Assembly (NCBI RefSeq): GCF_040115645.1
Contig: NC_089563.1
Coordinates: 372,001 to 436,000, forward strand
Reading direction: 5' to 3'
DNA: 64,000 bases
Origin: Euwallacea fornicatus
Lineage: Eukaryota; Arthropoda; Insecta; Coleoptera; Curculionidae
Positions 24,757-37,830 of the stretch are shown in pieces (position 1 is the stretch's first letter; every line of letters begins with the position of its first letter). The position numbers and the translations under genes were made by a program. The notes beneath the pieces were generated by a model, which searched no databases, was not told the DNA's origin, and worked only from the letters and a program-made list of their open reading frames with translations.

Positions 24757-26186
24757 CTTATATTGTCGCATTTTTCGCCAGAAAGTGTCCTAATAAGGGT
24801 CCACTTTTAAAATTAGTTTCTACTTACTTTGAAGCAGAATTTAAAATGGAATGTTCCAAATTCTGGAAAAATGAGCTTGATTTTCGTCAAAATGGCGAAT
24901 GACAAAGCAACACTTAAACCGTACATAAATTTCCCATAAAGTTCTCGAAAGCTTTCGGCAAGCTTCCAATACGTGAATTACCAATTTGGACTGCACTGTA
25001 TGCGCTTTTGATGAACACCTGGCATAAACTTTTGCCGCAATGGTAATTGAATTTCCAAGAAAAAATCGAAAATCTCTGCGAACTTTGTTTGTTTATGTAA
25101 TAATTCCAAACAAAACATTAAAGAATGTATGTCAGTGCATGTGAATACGGTTCGTTGAACTTTGCCAGCGAATAAACCGAAATGCCAAAATATACGGTTG
25201 AACAACTTTCCAAAATTAAAATGGCGCTAATTTATGCTTATCGGTTTGGGTGACTTGGAAAAAGAAGGGTAATTATTTTTTATGGCCAATTTATTGTTTA
25301 TTAAATACATCTTAAACAGTTACATGTATGTAAGTGTTAATGTAAACGGCGAGAGCCGAATACGCTGGGTATTGGGAAAACTTGTTGCAGAAACGAGTAT
25401 GTGGGCACCTGTTCCTTGGTCAAACATAAGGAATCTTGTCAATATTTGAATTCTACCGGTTTCAAATTTCAGTGTTACCATCGATGTATTTATTTGTGGG
25501 GCGTAAAATAAAAAGGGCGATTTTCGATTTTCAACGAACCGAAAATCATCAAAATCGGTCTAACGCACATATTGTCGTCAATCATCTCCATTAATGATTT
25601 TTCCATTAATCAGTCGATCTCGTTTAATTTAGTATGATATGTGAATCCCAAAGGCCCGAATGAATCATGATTATGCAAAAATTGTAATTATTGCGATTGT
25701 GCATCAATTCGTGAAGAAAAAATACTTCGTAAGAGAAATAAAGACGATTGTAGTGCAAACTGCTTACCTCTGGCCTTCAAATGAAGTTTCATCCATCAAT
25801 GTATATCATTAGCATGAAAGCTTCGGCAATTATCTTGGCCTTGCCTTTGGCTACTTTTAGAAATTAATTTGGTTGTATGCTCCCTCCATTAAATTCGGCA
25901 ATTGGACTATTCACAATTTAAACCAACTTACCAATTCGTGTTTGCCATGTCGACGAAACGCGTGTGCTGAAATTATCATCTGCTGAAAAGGTGTGTCCCC
26001 ATCAGTCTGCTGAAAGTGAGGGGCACCGAACCTTTTACTACGAATACAGTTGTGTTTACGTCGGGTACTGTTAAAGAAGGTCAGTGGCCTATAGCCTTGG
26101 CTATGACTTTCCCATTCAAATTCCTCGTTGCTAGGTGAGGATGAGCTTAAGCGAAAAAGTGCGATTAGATTGATACGTTCACTCAC
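24757..26186. other. Intergenic; exon-like sequence near the right edge
   Basis: No recognised gene. On the minus strand 25911-26210 is open (SSSSPSNEEFEWESHSQGYR, then RKHNCIRSKRFGAPHFQQTD) and lies just downstream of the duplicated exon-like unit at 26187-26270. It has a less AT-biased composition and may belong to the same decayed gene or element. Confidence 0.35.
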
Positions 26187-26270
26187 TAGGTCAAGCAATA
26201 CGCTCCTCAAGTATTTGGACGAACATTTCTTCCTTAAAGTTTACGCTACTTGCAAGCTCAACATAATTTC
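26187..26270 (-). pseudogene. Duplicated exon-like segment, copy 1
   Basis: On the minus strand a branch-point-like CTGAT, a pyrimidine tract and TTTTTCAG precede a frame reading NYVELASSVNFKEEMFVQIL then EERIA and a TGA; a CTA/GTGAGT donor follows. A diverged second copy with the same layout lies at 28899-28974. Most residue differences between the two are conservative (V/I, K/R, N/D, M/I), which suggests past selection on a protein. The in-frame stop shows this copy is now broken. No family is recognised. Confidence 0.45.
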
Positions 26271-26901
26271 CTGAAAAATGTTTGAAGTTATATATAGTTC
26301 AGGTTGCATCAGCTGTAAGGGACACAGCTTCGTATCGGAAAAGTGCGATTCGATTGATGGGATCCCTCACTAGGCTAAGCACCATGCAACGCTTGTAAAA
26401 AGTATTGTAACACGTTTGTAACTTTCATAATCCTGGTATTTAAAAAAAAAGCGTTTAATGCATTACCTTCGTTGTTCAAATTTATCACCTCTATCCAGCT
26501 ACCTCTACTAACTTTTTATTTTCGAACAAAAAGGTATCCGTTGTAGTATATCAAATGAAAGGTAATTCAATAAGGGATACAATAAGGTACTTGGAACGAA
26601 CATTGAATGTACAGTTTCCCCAAAAAATAAAATCATTAGATACAAAATAAAGTAATTTACTATTACATCAAACAACATTGAAATTTCTGCAACCAATGCT
26701 CAATTTGGGCTCTAGGCAAGGGCTCAGTCGTTTCTCGAGCTCTTTTATGCAATTACCCACTGCTGCTTTTTGTTATTTGTGTTTGAATTCTAAAACGTAA
26801 ATTATCTGAATTTTGTAGTCTATTTTATGTAATAAATGGAACCTTTTAAGTGACCTCAACAAAAAGTCGAGAGGCGTGAGATCTGGAGATGATGGTGGCC
26901 A

Positions 26902-26934
26902 TTATATATATATATATATATATACAGGGTGTCC
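26902..26934. repeat. (TA)n microsatellite at an insertion point
   Basis: About 15 TA units directly abut the left end of the nested TIR element. The interrupted mariner sequence resumes after the element at 27717 (…TATTGCGTTTCTTCTA), so the TA run probably grew from the TA target duplication. Confidence 0.8.
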
Positions 26935-27715
26935 CGTAAACTTTCGTCAATACTACGCCTGATGGAAGGCTCATCTTTTAGAAGTCAGAAAATGAAAAAA
27001 TAGCCTAAATGAAAATTTCATAAATTTCGAGATATTTACACTTTTTTCAAAATCGACAAAAACTAACATCACTTGATATTTCGTACTGTCACTGTTATAC
27101 ACTCCAAGTAGAAAAGCAAAATTTCTGTATTCATTTTGAACACTTGCTTTAAGTCTTTTTTGTATAATTAGTATTATTTAGTATTAATTTTCATCAGTAG
27201 CGCTAATAAACAATATTGTAATATGGTGGAAAAATTGTACTTGTTTCATCTAACGGGTCAAACAAATATGTTCTGTTGGAGAAACACATGCTTATTATAC
27301 CATTTCAGAATCTAGAAGAACGGCGCTATTTTTTGAGCTCATGAGCTTCGGGACAGCTGTACATCCAATGCTACAGCAGGGAGCAAAAGATACATAATAG
27401 AAATTGAGTTATCAGGAATTCGTTAAAATATAAATGTTTTTTTAAAATCCGAAGCATACATGTAGAATCTATCGATGTGGTTTTAAATAATGACCACTGA
27501 CGAAACTAATGCAGAAATTTTGTTTTTCTACTTGGAGTGGTGTAACAGGGACAATACGAAATATCAAGTGATGTTAGTTTTTGTCGATTTTGAGAAAAGT
27601 GTAAATAGCTCGAAATCCATGATATTTTCATTTAGGCTACTTTTTCATTTTCTGACTTCTAAAGTATAGACTTTCTATCAAGCAAAGTATTGTTGAAGGT
27701 TTGCGGGATACCCTG
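26935..27715. mobile_element. 781 bp long-TIR element nested in mariner copy B
   Basis: Ends read CAGGGTGTCCCGTAAACTTT (26935) and, inverted, CAGGGTATCCCGCAAACCTT (27715). The arms extend about 200 bp (26935-27135 and 27505-27715) and include inverted copies of CTTGGAGTG-like and ATATCAAGTGATGTTAG text. There is no transposase; it is non-autonomous. It is flanked by TA-rich target sequence and splits the transposase relic of copy B between GGCCAT and TATTGCG, giving a clear order of insertion: B first, this element later. Confidence 0.88.
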
Positions 27716-28898
27716 TATATTGCGTTTCTTCTATTGATTTATATCCTAGGGAAAATCTCATCATGATACTTTATTGCAATCACATCGTAATGTGATGGTG
27801 CACTATCCTATCGGAACCAAATATTACTGCTACTTGTTCACCATTTTCTCCAGGAAAAGGTGCGGCGATTGATAAAACTATTTCGTTTTGTAATAAGTGC
27901 CAATATGATGCGTTGTTTAAGTTCCTCTCTATGGAAAATGGACCCATCAACTTGTGGCCGATTATATCCATTCATACATTGATTTTTTGCGGATGTTGTG
28001 TATGTAGAGTCTACATCAAACGATGATTGTTTATAGACCAGTAGCGACAATTATGTCGATGAATAGATCCGCTTCAGCAAAATGCTGTTTCGACCGAAAA
28101 TAAAATTCTAGAAAATATCTTATTATTGTGATTACCTCTTTCTTGCATCAATTCACCAAATTCCATCTTGCGATCAAAATCTTCAGGCGTCAACTGTTGG
28201 GTAAGGGAAATTCTGTATGGATCAAATTTTTCTCGTTTTAAAAGATTGCTTACTGATTTTCCAGATACATCAAATTTATCGGTAAGTTTGTTGGAAGACT
28301 ATATGGGATTTTTATCGATAGATAAAAAAATGTTTACTGCTTTATCGCCACCAGTTGCTCTTCGCGGTCTTCCTTATTCTCGAGCAGTTTTCATACTTTC
28401 AGTTTGTTGAAATTTTTTCTACCCATTTTTTTGATATTCTGTCTGTGGTAAATGCTTAATAACTTAATTCAATTACTAGTGAATTCTATGAAAACCAAAA
28501 TGTTCTGTATCTAAAAGCTTGTTTACATTGAAGGTGATTCGGAGTCTCTATGTCTTTTCGTAATTTTTCACTTTTAGTAAAAGTGAAATAAGAGTGGATT
28601 GTCTCTCTAGGACGCAAAGATTAAAACTTTTAATTCTTTAAGGAAATTGACTTTGTTCTATCTTATATACCGTTCTATTCCTTATTGAATTATTTTTCAT
28701 TGCATATTTTACAACGGATACCTCTTTCTTTGAAAAAAAGTTAGTAGGGATAGCTGGATAGGGGTAAAAAAGTTGAATATCGAAAATAATCCATTAAATG
28801 CCTTTTTTAAATAAAATTAAATGTAAGAATTCTTTTAAATTTCGGTTTTATGAAAGTGATTAACGTGTTGCAATCTTTTTACAAGCACTTCATAATAT

Positions 28899-28974
28899 AC
28901 AACAGGCTCCTCAAGTACCGGGATGAAGATTTCTTCCCTTAAGTCTATACTACTTGCAACTTCAACTAAGTCTC
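28899..28974 (-). pseudogene. Duplicated exon-like segment, copy 2 (interrupted)
   Basis: Counterpart of 26187-26270. A CTGAC branch-like site, pyrimidine tract and CTTTTTCAG precede a minus-strand frame reading DLVEVASSIDLREEIFIPVL then EEPV. The rest of the exon and a CTTAGCCTA/GTGAGG donor are found on the far side of mariner copy B (26378-26386 region). The pre-insertion unit would thus be about 180 bp from copy 1. The function is not recognised. Confidence 0.45.
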
Positions 28975-29035
28975 CTGAAAAAGATTTGAACAATGTTCAG
29001 GTTGCGTCAGTTATACACAACACAGTTTCGTACAT

Positions 29036-32000
29036 GTAATAAAGGTATTACAAAAGGAAGATGTTAAAACAAACTAGGTAATAACAGTTTAATAAGCCTC
29101 GTTGGTTCCACTCTGGTAAGTTTAAGGACCATTTTTTGGCAGGATTCTGCGGTTGATAAATGCACCGTTTTAAAGAAATTTCGAATCGCTGATTCACGAA
29201 GAAAGCCGGCAAAAAACCAAATAACAGCAATTGGTTATAAAGTAAAGTAATACGAATTGAGTTGGTTTTTAGGGGAGAAAAATAAGTTCTGTCACGATGA
29301 GAACGAGGTGAGGAATGAACTGTTGAAGCCACTGATGAGGTTTACAACAACTTCAAAATTCAACCGAAAGTTCATCTATTCTCTCTGGCATAAATAAGGA
29401 TAAGTTTACGTATGATAACTTCGGATAATATCGAGGATCAAAATCTCAGGGTCTTTCAATAAACTGGAAATGTTAGAGAATCTCGGCGCCTAATCAATGA
29501 GAAGCGAAAGAAAACAATTTCCTAGACAACTGAGGATGGAGAAGAATGTCTGGTTTGAACGACTCAATTGTTGGAAAGCGTTAGCTCCAAACTCGACGAT
29601 GAAGAATACCAAGGTGATAGTAGGACTGAATAACCCATACACTATGGATTTAATTGCAAGGGGGTTTGGAGATATAGGTATTTACACATATTTAGCGCAA
29701 CTGTTTTCTGTACCTTGGGAACGGGATTTCTAAGCACGCCTCTGGTTTTTGAAAAGCAGAGAAAAGATTTAACAATTTCTTAACTTACTTTTGAAAGCCT
29801 TATCACAAAGTAGATTCACTTTGTTTACTGTTAGTGAATTTTTCAAAATTGGAAGTTTCATACATGTGCCAATTTTGTTGATCTACGCCTCTGATTTCTG
29901 ATAGTCAAACTTAAGAATTACTTCCTACATTATATTTATAATTGTCGAGTTACAGTGGCGTATCACAATTTTATAATTCATTTACCTTTTTTTGCTCGCA
30001 GCAGAATAAGCCATGCAAATTTCATAGATATCGACATCAGTTTTAAACTCTATGTGAAAACTTGGGCTCAAATATACTAAGTCTTACACTAACTCAGAAC
30101 AATAAAATGGCTCATGCCATGCTCATGTGTAAAAATATTTGTCTAGTGTAGAAAATTCTCTTAAGTCTGAGGAAGTGGGGGTCGCACTTACAGTTAAAAA
30201 CGAATCTCAATTTTACTGTAAGTGTAATAGTTTACATCTCTAGTTTTTGGTAGACATGTGGACATACAGAAGAATGTGTGAAAAGTCAGTATTATATAAA
30301 TTTTAAGATAACTCTGATTTTTTCTACGCCTCTGGTTTTCAGTGGTCATTTGTGAGAATTGTGCATCTGTGATGCAGATCTTGCAATCTTAAAATTTGTG
30401 AAGATAAACTGTAAATATGTTCTATACGTTAGAGGCGCTGAGAACTCCTACTTTCGAGTGAGGCGTTATTCTGAGATGAAATAAAAGCCAAAAAGATTAT
30501 TTGTTCGTAATAGAAGCTAACAGTTCAAACTTCTGAGCAGTAGCTTCAGAGGAAAGAATGAAAAAAAAATTAAATTAAAATTTCCGAAATTTTACCTTGA
30601 CTCGATGGAAATTATATAGTTTATTTTGCTCGGTTCTGACGACTACAGACGCAAATTGAAGATTTCCAATGTCGGTCTTCAAACTTTCATCTTATCAATA
30701 TTCGTCTGTGCGCCATGGCTCTATGCAGTACTAAGAAATTTTAATAAATTTCTAGCCTACACTCTGATTTTTGTCAAGATCTATGCGCGCACCCTGTCTA
30801 GAAGCAGGATTGAGATTTTTTGACAAATTATACATGTAAATGCTATATGATTTTTGTAGCTTTGCACCTGCATTTTACCGCTTTGTCAATCCAACCGAGC
30901 GGCTTTTCCATAAACCAGTAAATTTTAATTTTAAGTGATATAAATTACCACTAATACTGTATACATTAAGCTTTATGTAACAATTTCTTGAAAGACTGTT
31001 ATTAGCGCGGCCATTTGTTTAAAAAGAAGTATGTTTACAGTTTACATGGGTAACAGTAAATTATCTGTATTTCCTTAATATTGGTAAATGAGAACCAAGC
31101 GATAAAGCGCTTGAATTCGATTCGGGGGAGAGATATCAGCCATATACCTATAACTAGTATCATTAAGTTAATACTCCAACGTTTCTGTTAATTTTTGAAA
31201 GTTTCTCATAACGAGGCAAATGTTTTCTCGTTACGATTCTCATAGGTATTTTTTCTACTAAATATAGAATATTTAATATATACAACTATAATTTTTCATC
31301 ACTGTTCAACTACTCCGCATCATATAGCCATCTTCGTCTAATATATAGGCTTCCATGTTACAGCATATGATGTTGATTTTAAGTTATACTTTGATACGAA
31401 TAGCGGTTAAGAAAAAAGTATCTTTCCATTTTTAAGTTTTGTATAAAATCGGTATTTATATTTCAGTTTAATTATGTACCTGCTTAAGATTGCTTCGGCT
31501 AATACGTTTTCTGCTTACCAACAATCTTACGAATATACCTTTCAACGCTGGGTGAAATTCAAATGGAATCAAAAGAGAAATGTTATTTATATAGAAATAA
31601 ATCTGGACCAGTTGAAATTTGAGTAGAAATGATTAAAGAATTTTATTCGCATATAGACGCCAAGTACCAAATAGATGAATGTGATGAGTGAAATGATGTT
31701 AACCTATTTTAATATGTGAATTTCGAAAAGTCAGTTCGGTTATCGCAATTATTTACTTAAAATAAGTCGATTCCTAAAGATAAATTTTGAATTTCTCTGC
31801 AAATTTTGTGCGGTTTAGAGAGAATGCTAAAAGCTTTTTCTGGCTTAATGCACTGTTGATGTCTAAAAGACAACGACAGTCGATTAGGACGAAATCCCCT
31901 TCACAGAACTCAAGTTTTTCAATATTCCTATGTCACAGTAAGTCAGGAAATCACTTGAGAATCCATATAAATTTTATCTTAGTATCTGCGGTACAGTTTT

Positions 32001-32309
32001 GTCCGAAGAGACTTAAGGATTTTACTCGAGCAAACGTCTCTACCATGGATTCCACACCTTGCCGAACATTTATAGACGGTTTAATGGACGAGTGATATAT
32101 TTCACATTATGATCTTCTTTTCATCTTCTCCCTTAAATTCACCATATTTATTAGTTGATGGAAAACATATATACGCCCACTGCCATATGAAATGTACCGC
32201 CCAGTAATAATAGTAATTAAGTTTTGTAATTCTGCTAAAATAATGTTTCAGAATATGAATATGAAATGATCAGAGTTTCAGTAATAAAAACAACATTTAA
32301 AATTAACAA
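29036..32309. other. Intergenic, no recognisable gene
   Basis: Several 60-100 codon ORFs (for example 29497-29733 +, 29048-29332 -, 31787-32095 +) lack family motifs or splice context I can defend. A CAGTGGCGTATCAC motif at 29953-29966 matches the loop motif of foldback elements elsewhere in the window. Confidence 0.4.
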
Positions 32310-32640
32310 ATCAGTAATGAATGACGTCGCCTCGTATAGCAATGCAAGTATGTACTCTTCGCGGCATGATTTATAACCAATGATCAATATCCTCTTGGGC
32401 TATTGCATTCCATGCTACCTTAAGGTGGTGTCGTAAGTCATCCAAAATTGTTTGAAGGCTTCGGTGAATTTCAAAGACGGCTACTCATGGTGTCCTAATG
32501 ATGTTCGATAGGTGATAGGACCGGTGACCGTGCAGGCCAAGGCAGCATCTTCAATTGGGGTTCTGCCAGGTACCTTGAGTGATGTTCGCAGTTTGCGGTC
32601 TTGCATTGTCCTGTAGGAAAATGCCAGGTAAAATCTACTT
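32310..32640 (-). pseudogene. Tc1-like transposase, C-terminal fragment
   Basis: Minus-strand frames read FLQDNARPQTANIT (second catalytic Asp), then after a frameshift LPWPARSPVLSPIEHH (the glutamate of the DDE triad), and then PKPS..L..L, GSMECN and PRGY, matching the Tc1 C-terminus (AWN.IPQE). No terminal repeats were found nearby, so this is a fragment of an old element. Confidence 0.75.
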
Positions 32641-35600
32641 GAAAGGTACTAATTCTGGCTTCAGGACAAATCTCATTAAATTTAAAAAAATCTCTAGAAG
32701 GTCGATGACCAAAAAAATCCATTAGTGTTCTCTCTTTTTTAATGAAACTGATCATTTGATGCTCTATTATGAAACATTACTTTGCCAAAATTACAAAACT
32801 TAATTATCATTATAACTGGATGGTGCATTTCACGTGAACCTATTTGAAGTAACTTCAACATAGAAGGTTTAACCGAAGGCGGCTGGTATATTTAGCTTTC
32901 GTATAAAGGGCAGAATCGGTTTTCCTTTGAATGAAAATCCAAGAGATGAGATCGTCTTGAGCTATGTGGCGGTCAAAAGTGCTGGAATACTGGAAGTTCT
33001 TTCAACACGATTGCGGCAATATTCAAATTACGTTCCTTCTGTGAGTATGTAATCGACGCAGGAGGAAAAGCAGGCTCGTGTTGTGCCAATACTATAAAAT
33101 AAACGAGTGATCAGATAAGGACACGGAAATAAAAAATTCAAATCGAGTTCGCAGGTTCGCAACGAACAAGACTACCGGCTGCCAGAATGTGGTACCTACC
33201 AGATTGTAAACCTCAAGATAACAATAAATCAGCTGTGGCGCTTTCTACCCGGACCTTTCTACAACCAGTACCATCTGATTCGGGAGCCTAATTTTAATCG
33301 GGCGTATCGAGTACCAGTAGCTGAAAAGGTCGTTGAACCTGGGCGACAACTTGGGGTTATTCACCTACTGAAAGTTTTTAAGCCGGGCTTACTAAGAGCG
33401 GTGGTACCTTCGCTGTTCTTATTGACCCACTGGTCGACTACAGTTCTCTGGGCAACCGGAGTGTAGCGGAATTGACCCTATTTCTTCAGCAGAATAGCCC
33501 GGTGTCATTGTGGGTTCAATATGCGTGTAATTAAACTTTGGTTTTTGGAAAAAACGATTCATATATACAGGGCGGTGGAAAATGTTATTCAGAGGATTCT
33601 AAATAATAGCAGGAGCTAAAGTTTGAAAGTTGTTCACAATCTTCCTCTCTACAGCTTCTAGAGTTAATAAGATATTTATTGAAATATGGGGTGCGTAGTA
33701 CACCTGCAATTTCGAGACGAGAGTTGTTTTTGGCTCAAGCACCCCATTGTGTCTTGGGACATTTTATCCCTCAAACCGTCTTTGCATCTTTAGCCTTTCA
33801 CTTCGAACTAAGCCACCACATCGGTTATATCCTTAAGACTAGTTCTCACCCCAAAGTTCAATTAAATGTTTAACAAAGTCTAGGAGCTATGAAAAAGTGT
33901 ATCGTGTGTCATTTTTGATTTCTGACAACGATCGATATCATCGCTTTTCTAGGAAACCCCGAGATGTGTGTTCTTCCAGAATTTCCATGTATTAATTAGC
34001 TCAAATATTCTGGGCATCATTGACGCAGTGGACAAAATGAATAAACAAGATGCAGGGTTAGGATTCTGCTCTTTAAGGACATTGGTCAGCAATGTCTTAA
34101 TTTGGCCCTATATGCACAGGGCAGCTACGCAATTCCTCTGGGGATTGCAAATTTATTCCATCCCATTAATTGATTGGGAGTCATCTCAAATGACTCTCAA
34201 TCAAAACACACTAAGCCCCCTCGAGATGTTTTAGTTAAGCTCATAACTGATCGGTCTAAAGTCAAATTGTACAAGCAAGGCTTCAGTCATGCCTGCTCAC
34301 CTGAGTTCCCTCATAAGAATAAGTTAATGCGATAAATAAAGTTGATTTAACATCAATAGCTTCCATCGGGAAGGGCTCGAATGAGCTAAAGCTTAAGTTC
34401 GGCATAGATTGTGCAATCAGGCTTAAGTACATAACACTCATAAAGGCCAACCATAAAGGTCAACTTCCGATTAAGCTCTTGTATGAAATTCGAGTCAAAT
34501 TTTAAACAACTATCTACCTATAGGCCAACTTATTGCACTGAACAGTGTTTTACAACTTCCAGAGGTTAATTCTATTTTATTTCATGATTTGACTGCAATT
34601 TCGTATGTAGTCGGACAAGGAAACACCATGTTTTTCCGGAACATTGGTAGTACATTAATGAGAGTCAATAACCACTACCATCGTAAAAGACTTAAAATAC
34701 TCGGTAGTAGCACTACGGATACGCATGCTTATAATTACATATGCACATTTTTGAGAATAAAAATCATTTATATGTAAATTATACAACTGCTACCGGCTCT
34801 GCAAATGTAAATATAATTGCAGTATTGATAACAAAATCTATATTTCTTCAATTACACAGTAAGAAGACTAATTGAAAATGTAGATACATACCGGTATTCG
34901 CCAAGGATTGAGGATGTACCATTCATGATCAACCAGGACTTGAATGTTTAAAGTGATATTATTTATATAAGTTGGTTTAAGCTGGTACTAACCTTGGTTC
35001 AATTGGGTTAGTCTTATCGAGTATACTTCGATAGTTAATATTAACAAAAGGCAGCATCGGAGCTATTTTTTAAGGCAATTGCTTTACGCGTTTCCGAGAT
35101 GTCGCTGTTCGAAATTTGAAAAGTAACAAAAAGTTAGTAGGTGCTGTTTTTCGATTTAATGGAGCGATACGGATTCTGTACTGATTTTGGATACTTCAAG
35201 TGAAATTCTAGAGTAAAAAGTAAAGAGAGTGTAAAACTCGAGGTACTATATTCAATGAGAGACTTACAAACTAGATTTTGACAAAAAGCAGTACCTGAAC
35301 TAATGTATCTATGTACCTTTTTGCTAACATCTTAGAACTTGTACATATCACTGAAATAATGAAAACCCAATACGCTCTCCAAAACCACAGAGGATCCAAA
35401 AGAAATATCCTTAAGATTTTCAACTCTAAGTACTTTGAATTTTTGTACTTTAAATTCCAAACAGCAATGATTAATTATTCTTCATATTTTCAGTTTTGTG
35501 TAGTACAAAAACTATGAATATATGAGTTTATTTCTTCTTCCTAACCTAGTTCTACACTTTGGAAACTAGCGCATTTTCGCAATCTGTACGAGGACTACAT

Positions 35601-37240
35601 TTTTGAAACGTTTTAGGAATGCTAACCTGATTTTCACCCATTCAGTGCTGCTGAAAAATTAAAATAGGAAAATTTCAAACTTCCATAACAGACCATGCAA
35701 TTCCGACACCAGCCGGTTCATTTAATTCAATACATCGATAGGTATTTCGTCGTTACTATTAATAGAGTGTATTGTGGGAAACAAATGCTATCGAGCGTGA
35801 ATAATAAACTCGTCATTCATATTTGATAGCGCTTCTTGCTCTGGAGATATTAATAGACCTTATAATGAATAAAGTAGAACATTAATACACGTAAAATAAC
35901 GAACACGTATAATCACTATAATACATTGTGATATGATCATTTCCGTGTCTGTTTCTATAGAAACCATTGAACTTGTGATATTAATAATGAAATAGTAATA
36001 CAATTTTTATGGAAACCTAAAATACACATACTTTCTCAACGGACATGTTAGAACTTAAATGCTTTAAGTATATAAACAAAAAATATATATTAAAAGTGTC
36101 TCTTGCAAGTATCTATCGTTCCAATGGTAATCTTTTTACCATAATTTTTTCAAATTTTGACCTAGTTTTACGTCGAAATGGAAGACATTACTGTTGTTAC
36201 GGAGTGTCACCAGGTGTCCAATAACTGTTAACTTGTGCGTATCGTGCATGTGAAATAATTGCCGAAAACTGATAACGCATTATAACGCCCACGCGTGTTA
36301 TGACTCTGGTTTGTAAAAAAGCTAAAAAGAGAAAGCAGATATTTTTTATTTTAGTATTTTTCCATTGCACAAAATGTGCCTCGCAGCATATTCAGCATTA
36401 TTATAAACTCACGTATTTGTGAGGAATAACAGCTAATAATATCATTGCCGTGTCGTCGTTACAATGTCATTATTCTAAAAAGTGAGATAATACCTACTCC
36501 AACAATTCTTTGACGTTACTATTTTGAGGTAGAATTGGTAACGCTGTCCACGTTTTTGGACCTTTATGATATTATGGAAATTCTTATTTGACATATGGTC
36601 CTTTGGGCCAGAAGAAACAGAATTTTTCTAAACTTTTGCAGTGTTCTTTAACATTTTGCCGCTGATTAGTGTCTTCATCAGTATATACAAAATACTTCTG
36701 TGATGTTAGTGCAGAAAGAAAAATATTCTTTTTTGTTAACTTTTTTTCTTTTTTTTTGAACAAGTCGTTACCTGTTTCCTTGTTTTCTTGGAAGGCGATT
36801 GACCTAATGAAAGCTACAAGACCATTGTCTGTAGCCTCATGGTTTTCTCGGAGTTTCCGTAGATTTTTCTGGTGACAGGGAAGCAAGTTTCATATCAAGT
36901 CTAGACTAGTTTTAATTAAAACCATCTCCCCAACAATTACATATAGTTGGTCGGCATACGGTTATGTGACTTCGATTAGACCAAATACTTGCGAAAAAAC
37001 AATACAACAAATAGGATCTTATTATAAAAAAAGAACAAAAAAGTTTTTCTGCATAAACGAACTTCGACAGAAACGTATAAAATGATTTTGTCGAAACGCT
37101 TAAATACATCACACTTTGTCAAATAATATATAAAAAATCAATCAAAATTTTCAGATTTTTACAGGTCATCACAGGTTAGTTTTTGTCAGCAAATTTATCG
37201 TTATTAAATTTCGGTTAATATCTACGAATCAAAAATTATA
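32641..37240. other. Intergenic, no recognisable gene
   Basis: 32.9-34.3 kb is somewhat richer in G+C than its surroundings and has ORFs of 64-88 codons (33679-33873, 33968-34234 +) without known motifs. A minus-strand 100-codon ORF (36584-36886) is Lys-rich and unrecognised. A transposon-type end (tatacagggcggtggaaaat) occurs near 33565. Confidence 0.4.
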
Positions 37241-37830
37241 CAGGATGTTCCTTAATATCGTACTAATACATGTTTGAGGGTGTGATTTTGGAGAATGGTT
37301 TTATGATAATGTCTGCAGCGGCCCAAATTTTTAGCTAAAAGATGTTGAAATTTTTCTGTTCAAATCCTTATTTTCAAAGTTCTCAGAAAATGCTTTAGAT
37401 GTTGCTTTTAATTTTGGTACATGTGAATAATACACAAAATCCTGTATTTGCATTTAAAAAAATAATTCTATTCCTCAACCAATCGTGTTCCTATATACAA
37501 TGAAAATGTCTTCCGATATTATTTACGAAAACGGTGGTGCGCCACTGACTTTCATCGTGGGAAAATTATTTTTAGCGAGGCTAATCAATTCTACATGAAA
37601 AAGGCGTCTTATAATAAACTGCAATATCTCTAATATTTAATATAAAATTAACACTTATAACAAACTCAGAAAATAAATTAATTAAGACGATTTTTATTGT
37701 TTTAATCGAGAACAGCTCGTTTAACGAAAAAGACTTAAAATAATTTTTTCATGTAGAATTGACCATCTTAAACAGAAAACATATTCCTGCTAAAAAGTAT
37801 CAGTGGCGTACCACATTTTTCGTAAATAAT
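37241..37830. mobile_element. Foldback-like element with CAGTGGCG motif
   Basis: Begins at CAGGATGTTCCTTAATATCG after a TA. Inner inverted arms lie at about 37531-37605 and 37745-37822: GTGGTGCGCCACTGAC against CAGTGGCGTACCAC, and CAATTCTACATGAAAAA against its complement. The right terminus was not found. No coding capacity. Confidence 0.6.

Larger units (their letters stand above)
26387..28892 (-). mobile_element. Mariner-type transposon copy B, reversed and invaded
   Basis: Same family as copy A but on the minus strand. The right edge reads CTTTTTACAAGCACTT (28875-28890) and the left edge CAACGCTTGTAAAAAG from 26387. Removing the 781 bp insertion at 26935-27715 leaves about 1.73 kb, the size of copy A. 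Transposase relics on the minus strand include NLNNASYWHLLQNEIVLS and FPGENGEQVA (27780-27971), and on the flank side WLNG/SIDKKM text near 28070-28330. Multiple frameshifts. It sits against exon-like copy 2 (28899-28974), so its insertion probably disrupted that unit. Confidence 0.85.

Noticed and set aside
36584..36886. 100-codon Lys-rich minus-strand ORF as a gene
   Set aside because: No motif, no splice context and its Lys-runs come from A-rich simple sequence; kept only as an unassigned ORF.
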